DNA from: an uncultured Alphaproteobacteria bacterium
GTDB taxonomy: Bacteria; Pseudomonadota; Alphaproteobacteria; RF32; CAG-239
Direction: 5' to 3'
Assembly (NCBI GenBank): GCA_900540425.1
Contig: UQFU01000015.1
Location: 1 to 27,228 of the forward strand
DNA length: 27,228 nt
Shown here: positions 23,103-27,228 of the stretch, piece after piece
How positions within the stretch are numbered: the first letter of the stretch is position 1
Layout of the letters: the number at the start of each line of letters is the position of its first letter
Translations under genes and position numbers: made by a program
The notes under the pieces: model-generated
What the model was told of the DNA's origin: nothing
The model's input: only the letters and a program-made list of their open reading frames with translations
Database searches by the model: none

Positions 23103-23621
23103 ATGAAAAAAGCAATTATTATCATCTTGGTATTGGGTATTGTTTTTGTAGCGAAATTTTGCACCCATACCGTAGAAGTTGTTGAAAGCAAAAGGCTGCC
23201 GAATACGGAATACTCCGTTGCCACCGTTAAAACCGGCAAAACAATCCGCTATGCCTTGGCACAAAACAACGAATTGTTGACCGAACCGGAATACGCCGAA
23301 ATTTATGTCGAAGTTAACATAATCGTTGCACGTTTGACAAATGGCGAGTTTCATATTTTCAACACCCGCGGACAACGGATTAATGATATGAACTTCACCG
23401 GTTACAGCGTGGCTCAAAGCTACGCCGTTCTGCACAGCGCTTTGGGAGAGTATATCTACAATCCCGAAAACGACATGCTCAGCGGCCCGTATAAAGAAGT
23501 CATTCCGCAAAACAACGGCTTTTGGGTACAGGCAGTCAACGGCTGGGGAATATTGAACAGCGACTTGGAATGCATTGTTCCAACGCAGTACGCTTCCACA
23601 CAACAGCTTCCCAAGCATTAA
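23103..23621 (+). CDS. N-anchored WG-repeat-like protein
   Basis: A 172-aa protein with one N-terminal hydrophobic segment (AIIIILVLGIVFVAKF), so membrane-anchored or exported. The rest is made of short strand-turn units such as YALAQNNELLTEPEYAEIYVE, EFHIFNTRGQRIN and WVQAVNGWGILNSDLECIVP. The last has the WG core (148-149) of KWG/WG-repeat beta-propeller-like proteins. Repeat units are degenerate, and the binding partner is unknown. It has its own promoter, but no Shine-Dalgarno sequence. It lies between murF and glyA on the opposite strand. Confidence 0.65.
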   Translation: MKKAIIIILVLGIVFVAKFCTHTVEVVESKRLPNTEYSVATVKTGKTIRYALAQNNELLTEPEYAEIYVEVNIIVARLTNGEFHIFNTRGQRINDMNFTGYSVAQSYAVLHSALGEYIYNPENDMLSGPYKEVIPQNNGFWVQAVNGWGILNSDLECIVPTQYASTQQLPKH

Positions 23622-23647
23622 AAAAGAGGCCTCAAACGAGGCCTCTT
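23618..23647 (-). terminator. Bidirectional terminator between the WG gene and glyA
   Basis: Ten-bp perfect stem AAGAGGCCTC/GAGGCCTCTT with AAAC loop. A T run follows on the minus strand, so it mainly ends glyA. Confidence 0.85.
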
Positions 23648-23654
23648 GCTCATT

Positions 23655-24911
23655 TTAGAAATAAATCGGAAAGCGTTGGCACAAAGCAATCACTTTCTCT
23701 TTGGTATCGGCAATCGCCTTTTGCGCATCTCCCTGCTGCAAAGCGTCAATAATATCGCAAATCCAGTTGGCAATCTGCTCAAACTCCGCCTCCTTAAACC
23801 CGCGGGTTGTTCCCGCCGGCGTTCCGACCCGGATGCCGGAAGTAATCTTCGGCGGCATCGAATCAAACGGAATGGCGTTTTTATTACAGGTAATATTTGC
23901 TTCCCCCAAAGCCTTGTCCACCACGTCTCCGGTCAACCCTTTGGGACGCAGATCAACCAGCAGCAAATGCGTGTCCGTCCCGCCGGAAACAAGATCCAAC
24001 CCGCGTTTTTTCAGCGTTTCGCCCATAACTTTGGCATTCTTGATAACCTGCGCCGCATATTCCTTAAACTGCGGGGTCAGATCTTCGCCAAAACATACCG
24101 CTTTTGCCGCAATCACATGCATCAGCGGACCACCCTGCGTTCCCGGAAAGATAGCGGAATCAATTTTCTTGGCAATCTCGGCATTATTCGTCAAAATCAT
24201 GCCGCCGCGAGGGCCGCGCAGCGTTTTGTGGGTCGTCGTCGTTACCACGTCCGCCCACGTCAGGGGATTCGGATGCTGCCCGCCGGCAACCAAACCGGCA
24301 AAATGAGCCATGTCAACCATCAGATAAGCGCCAACCTTATCGGCAATCTCCCGAAAACGTGCAAAATCCACCTGCCGCGGATAAGCCGAACCGCCGGCAA
24401 TAATCAGTTTCGGCTTATTCTCGAGCGCCAAGCGTTCGGCCTGCTCATAATCAATCAGCCCCGTTTCTTTGACAACGCCGTATTGAATTGATTTCAGCCA
24501 CTTTCCCGAAATCGAAACCCTGGAGCCATGCGTCAAATGCCCGCCAGCATCAAGAGACATTCCCATAATCAAGTCATTGGGCTGCAACAAAGCCACATAA
24601 ACCGCGGTATTGGCCTGCGAACCGGAGTGCGGCTGCACGTTGGCAAATGCCGCATTAAACAGCTTTTTGGCACGCTCAATCGCCAAATCTTCCACCATAT
24701 CGACAAACTCGCAGCCGCCATAATAGCGTCGATGCGGATAACCTTCCGCATATTTATTGGTCATAATCGACCCTTGCGCTTCCAACACCGCCGGAGACAC
24801 AATATTTTCCGAAGCAATCAGCTCGACCTGATTCTGCTGGCGGCTTTTTTCCAAAGCAATCGCCTCAAAAACCGCCTTGTCTTCCGCCTCCAAATTTTTT
24901 GTAAATTCCAT
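23655..24911 (-). CDS. glyA: Serine hydroxymethyltransferase
   Basis: A PLP enzyme that interconverts serine and glycine and feeds one-carbon units into tetrahydrofolate. The 418-aa protein has the substrate segment [15 protein letters not shown] (52-66), PHSGSQAN (94-101), [12 protein letters not shown] (200-211), and the PLP-binding Lys229 in [14 protein letters not shown]. It is 17 nt downstream of rpiB and probably co-transcribed with it. Confidence 0.98.
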   Translation of the reverse strand: MEFTKNLEAEDKAVFEAIALEKSRQQNQVELIASENIVSPAVLEAQGSIMTNKYAEGYPHRRYYGGCEFVDMVEDLAIERAKKLFNAAFANVQPHSGSQANTAVYVALLQPNDLIMGMSLDAGGHLTHGSRVSISGKWLKSIQYGVVKETGLIDYEQAERLALENKPKLIIAGGSAYPRQVDFARFREIADKVGAYLMVDMAHFAGLVAGGQHPNPLTWADVVTTTTHKTLRGPRGGMILTNNAEIAKKIDSAIFPGTQGGPLMHVIAAKAVCFGEDLTPQFKEYAAQVIKNAKVMGETLKKRGLDLVSGGTDTHLLLVDLRPKGLTGDVVDKALGEANITCNKNAIPFDSMPPKITSGIRVGTPAGTTRGFKEAEFEQIANWICDIIDALQQGDAQKAIADTKEKVIALCQRFPIYF

Positions 24912-24928
24912 AAGTTACCTCCCGTTTC

Positions 24929-25366
24929 TTATTTTACGGTTTCAATTTTATCAATCCGGCGCTGATGCCTTCCGCCCTCAAAACCGGTTGCCAGAAAAAT
25001 ATCCAACCGTCGCGCCGCTTCCTGAAAAGTCATTGTCCGTCCGCCCAAAACCGCCACATTGGCATTGTTATGCTCCCGTGCCAAACGGGCAACCTCATCA
25101 GTATAAAGCAGAGCTGCCCGGATATGAGGACAACGGTTAGCCGCAATGGATATGCCGATTCCCGTTCCGCAAATCAAAATTCCGGCTTCTGCCTCCCCGG
25201 TCCGCAAAACATCACACATCTTCTGCGCCGCATCGGGATAATCGCAAGAATCAGAAGAATACGTCCCCAAATCAAACAGCTCCGTACCTTTCTCACGATA
25301 ATACTCAATAAGCTGTTTTTTCAGTTCAAAACCGCCGTGATCCGCAGCTATTGCCAATTTATGCAT
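24929..25366 (-). CDS. rpiB: Ribose-5-phosphate isomerase B
   Basis: Interconverts ribose-5-phosphate and ribulose-5-phosphate in the pentose phosphate pathway. The start at 25366 (MHKLAIAADHGG) has AAGGAG 7 nt upstream; the longer frame to 25438 adds a non-conserved leader. The 145-aa product has the phosphate-binding AADHGGFELK, the catalytic Cys66 in LICGTGIGISIAANR, and REHNNANVAVLGGR. First gene of the rpiB-glyA unit. Confidence 0.96.
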   Translation of the reverse strand: MHKLAIAADHGGFELKKQLIEYYREKGTELFDLGTYSSDSCDYPDAAQKMCDVLRTGEAEAGILICGTGIGISIAANRCPHIRAALLYTDEVARLAREHNNANVAVLGGRTMTFQEAARRLDIFLATGFEGGRHQRRIDKIETVK

Positions 25367-25619
25367 TCCAACTCCTTTACATGCTTTATTCCCGGTCATC
25401 ATATAATAGATATAACCGGAGAGAACAGATTTTTTCAACTTATGCCAAAGAAAAAATCCCTTTACATTTGCGGTTTAACCCGATAATTTGGACTTGAGTG
25501 CGCGAATTGCGCGTTTAGGGTGTAAGAACCCCTCAATACAATCAGTCGTGGCATAACAAATAAACTATATGCCGACCTCTGTGTATGGACAGATGTCGGC
25601 GAATAAGGCTACGGTAATC

Positions 25620-25762
25620 ATTATTGGTAAGCAGAAATAGTGCACATTATAAGCAACGCGGATCCAAGTCCCAGTCCTTTCAGTAGCGAACTATTCGCTC
25701 AGGCCGTGCCTGCGCCGCGCACCTGCCGTGCAGGTCATCCCTCGATTGCAAAGCAATCGTCC
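25620..25762 (+). repeat. Direct repeat, copy 1
   Basis: 44 bases (25620-25663, ATTATTGGTAAGCAG... to CGCGGAT) differ at two positions from 26214-26257. Further matches follow (TAGCG..TATTCGCT and TGCAGGTCATCCCTCGATTG). This copy carries extra bases, including a nested GTCATTCC...GGAATCC palindrome just beyond it. Confidence 0.75.
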
Positions 25763-26213
25763 CCAACAACCGTCATTCCTCGTTTTTTCTAGCGAAAAAA
25801 CGTCAAGGAATCCACAAATTAACCTTTTTTTCGTCCCTACAAACACCCCAATGTTCTGTCATGCCAAGTTCCCTATACTGTCATACCACGGCTTGACCGT
25901 GGTATCCAGGTTAATGAATCAGCCTTTTGGATAAACCTAAAGTACCACCGGCTTACGCCGGCTGGGATTAGGCAAGTTCAGAAGTCAAGCTCCGCTTGTC
26001 AGCCGATTAGCTTCGCAAACCTTCGGTTCGGCTGAGGCGCAATCCCCCAACCAGCTTACGCTGGTTGCCCCCTTCGCGCCACATCCTGGATTCCGGGTCA
26101 AACCCGGAATGACAAAGGGAAACAAGAAAAACTCGTAGACCCCTTGATAGCTGCGGCAGCAGCCAAGGGGTGACAGTTATTGGTTTGACCGCTGCCACAC
26201 CCAAAGAGCAATT

Positions 26214-26336
26214 ATTATTGGTAAGCAGAGATAGTGCACATTATAAGCATCGCGGATTCATGGCACCCAAACCCAAAGTAGCGGGATATTCGCTCCTGCC
26301 ATGCAGGTCATCCCTCGATTGCGGAGCAATTGTCAA
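26214..26336 (+). repeat. Direct repeat, copy 2
   Basis: Same element as 25620-25762 in the same orientation, about 594 bp downstream and shorter because it lacks internal insertions. Confidence 0.75.
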
Positions 26337-26385
26337 GGGATCTGCGAATTTTCTCTTTATTATTTTGGTTTAGATTAAAGGAGCA

Positions 26386-26634
26386 TCATTTATTTTTATA
26401 AGCAGAATAGATATAAGACAATATTTTGCCCAAATCTTCTTGAAGATAATCTGCAATAATATAAAGAACCATTAAAGTAGGTTTTTGTTGAAAACTTTCT
26501 ATACGCGAAATTGTACTTTTGCTCAAACCTGTATCTTTGGCAATTTTATATTGAGAAATTTTATGCTTATTGCGGAGCTTTTTAAGTTCTTCCACAACAG
26601 CGTCATTGATGATTTCAGCTTCTCTTTTATTCAT
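26386..26634 (-). CDS. XRE-family helix-turn-helix regulator (copy 1)
   Basis: An 82-aa protein starting MNKREAEIIN; the longer in-frame ATG at 26676 is less likely because the conserved block shared with its paralogue begins here. A Cro/C1-type HTH is visible: LRNKHKISQYKIAKDTGLSKSTISRIESFQ, then PTLMVLYIIADYLQEDLGKIL. It is a single DNA-binding domain with no effector domain. It is a tandem paralogue of the gene at 26693-26926. No Shine-Dalgarno sequence. The target is unknown; an antitoxin role is possible, but no partner toxin is visible. Confidence 0.85.
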   Translation of the reverse strand: MNKREAEIINDAVVEELKKLRNKHKISQYKIAKDTGLSKSTISRIESFQQKPTLMVLYIIADYLQEDLGKILSYIYSAYKNK

Positions 26635-26692
26635 AAATTTAATATAAATTACCTTGACAATTTTACATAATTCCATAATGAACGGATTTGAT

Positions 26693-26926
26693 TTAATTAT
26701 AGTACTTTTTTATAATCTCAGGCAAATCAGCCTTCAGATACTGAGCAATCATGATAACATTATATAAACTGGGCTTTTGTTTTAATTTTTCTATATACGA
26801 AAGAGTACTCTGGCTTAATCCTAAATCCTTTGCCAGTCTATAACAACTGATGTTTTGACGCAGGCGCTCATTCTTTAACGCTGTAACAATATCATCACTA
26901 ATTATTTGTGCTTCTCTTTTATTCAT
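26693..26926 (-). CDS. XRE-family helix-turn-helix regulator (copy 2)
   Basis: A 77-aa paralogue of the previous gene, starting MNKREAQIIS. HTH: LRQNISCYRLAKDLGLSQSTLSYIEKLKQKPSL, then NVIMIAQYLKADLPEIIKKY. The two genes share promoter-proximal sequence (CAAGgTAATTTATATTA versus CAAGtTATTTTATATTA), so both may respond to the same regulator, perhaps each other. The ATG lies close to the TATATT-like element, so the transcript leader must be very short. No Shine-Dalgarno sequence. Confidence 0.85.
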   Translation of the reverse strand: MNKREAQIISDDIVTALKNERLRQNISCYRLAKDLGLSQSTLSYIEKLKQKPSLYNVIMIAQYLKADLPEIIKKYYN

Positions 26927-27004
26927 GTCAAATAATATAAAATAACTTGACACAATATCATACTTCTGTATATTGAAGTAATGTATATTCTATATACAAA
27001 AAAA

Positions 27005-27092
27005 TATAACTGCATGAGCAGTTATCCAAAGGGCTAGAGATAGTCCGGACGAATTGGCGTTCGTCTCGTTACGTAAGCAGTGCATGGATAAA
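27005..27092 (+). ncRNA. Candidate structured RNA of unknown class
   Basis: Three consecutive perfect or near-perfect hairpins: ATAACTGC/GCAGTTAT with ATGA loop (27006-27025), GGGCTA-GAGA-TAGTCC with a GNRA loop (27031-27046), and GACGAA/TTCGTC (27048-27065). A long-range TTATCCA/TGGATAA pair (27022-27028 with 27085-27091) competes with or extends the first. The AGAGATAGTCC string resembles the J8/7-P7 end of group I introns, but no other core element is found upstream. Confidence 0.3.
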
Positions 27093-27228
27093 GGCGCTAT
27101 AACTTGGGAGAAGAAATCCGCCGCAGCCGCATTATCCCGATGCTTGACGGCGACGAACGTTCAGCGGATGCCTTCAGTTACATCTCTGCGGATGAGATAT
27201 AAAAAGCGCAAACTGTTCAGCAGCAGCG
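27093..27228 (+). other. Unassigned end of window with a short coding-like frame
   Basis: A 36-codon open stretch (about 27092-27202) reads LGEEIRRSRIIPMLDGDERS...FSYISADEI with codon use like real genes here, but no start codon fits and it follows a stop. It may be the tail of a broken gene. A different frame from the ATG at 27083 stays open to the window edge without a ribosome site. Confidence 0.25.

Larger units (their letters stand above)
25499..26385. repeat. Gene-free mosaic of palindromic and direct repeats
   Basis: No credible gene. Visible hairpins include GCCGAC..GTCGGC (25571-25600), CGTTTTTTC/GAAAAAACG (25781-25802), ATACCACGG/CCGTGGTAT (25883-25905), CCGGC-TTAC-GCCGG (about 25949-25962), AACCAGC/GCTGGTT (26049-26066), ATTCCGGGT/ACCCGGAAT (26090-26110) and ACCCCTTG/CAAGGGGT (26139-26171). 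The ATTCCGGG(T)CAAACCCGGAAT type is common as a dispersed palindrome in alphaproteobacteria. Two long direct repeats are listed separately. Confidence 0.7.

Noticed and set aside
23064..23618. 184-codon minus-strand frame opposite the WG-like gene
   Set aside because: The plus-strand frame has a promoter, an N-terminal membrane anchor and a WG unit; the minus frame crosses the glyA/WG terminator side without a ribosome site.
23646..24491. 281-codon plus-strand frame opposite glyA
   Set aside because: Antisense shadow of glyA, whose PLP motif and full length are intact.
25728..26373. Small frames of 65-68 codons in the repeat region
   Set aside because: They run through hairpins, have no ribosome sites, and their translations have no coherent composition.
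25499..26385. CRISPR array
   Set aside because: The repeats are only two long diverged copies plus unrelated palindromes; there is no regular repeat-spacer pattern and no cas gene.
26386..26926. Type II toxin-antitoxin system
   Set aside because: Both small genes are paralogous HTH proteins; no toxin-like partner is adjacent in the window.
27005..27092. RNase P RNA or tmRNA
   Set aside because: The short AGTCCGGAC string recalls RNase P, but the flanking conserved P4 and loop sequences are missing; no tmRNA tRNA-like ends are present.

Overview
The window looks like the chromosome of an alphaproteobacterium of moderate G+C content, possibly an uncultured gut-type lineage. The yqeY-dnaG-rpoD order, the rpiB-glyA...nrdR-nusB order and the GTCATTCC/GGAATCC-type palindromic repeats all point that way. 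The lineage is inferred from gene order and protein motifs only; no 16S gene is present.

Left part (1-5450). A minus-strand OmpA-like glycine-zipper lipoprotein is cut by the window edge. It is followed by a queH-ppa pair and a compact three-gene ECF module: a small single-TM protein, an ECF sigma factor and a Spy/CpxP-like periplasmic protein, with an ECF-type promoter in front. This layout recalls the CnrYXH metal-responsive system but is not identical to it. Next come a promoter, a truncated tRNA 5' half and a terminator, then an intact CAT-anticodon tRNA with its own terminator, 3-methyladenine glycosylase I (tag), an MmcQ/YjbR-family protein and a two-TM protein.

Accessory part (5500-9010). 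Minus-strand genes, mostly of unknown function: a tandem pair of secreted paralogues, an orphan 162-aa protein, a DUF1566/C-lectin-like protein, a DUF1847 protein and a 71-aa protein. Four neighbours lack recognisable Shine-Dalgarno sequences.

Core part (9080-25370). RpoD with a long acidic insertion, DnaG, YqeY, a DUF4105/Lnb-type protein with a DUF3015 partner, then divergently greA, a small Cys/Asp-rich protein and trxB. A minus-strand translation, cell-wall and regulation block follows (murF-nrdR-nusB-def-fmt). A WG-repeat-like protein, glyA and rpiB come last. Intrinsic terminators sit unusually close to the start codons of dnaG and the DUF4105 gene, and a terminator-like hairpin lies in the greA leader.

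Right end (25370-27228). About 1 kb without genes is a mosaic of palindromic and direct repeats. Two tandem paralogous XRE-type regulators follow, and then a stretch that folds into successive hairpins and has no assigned function.
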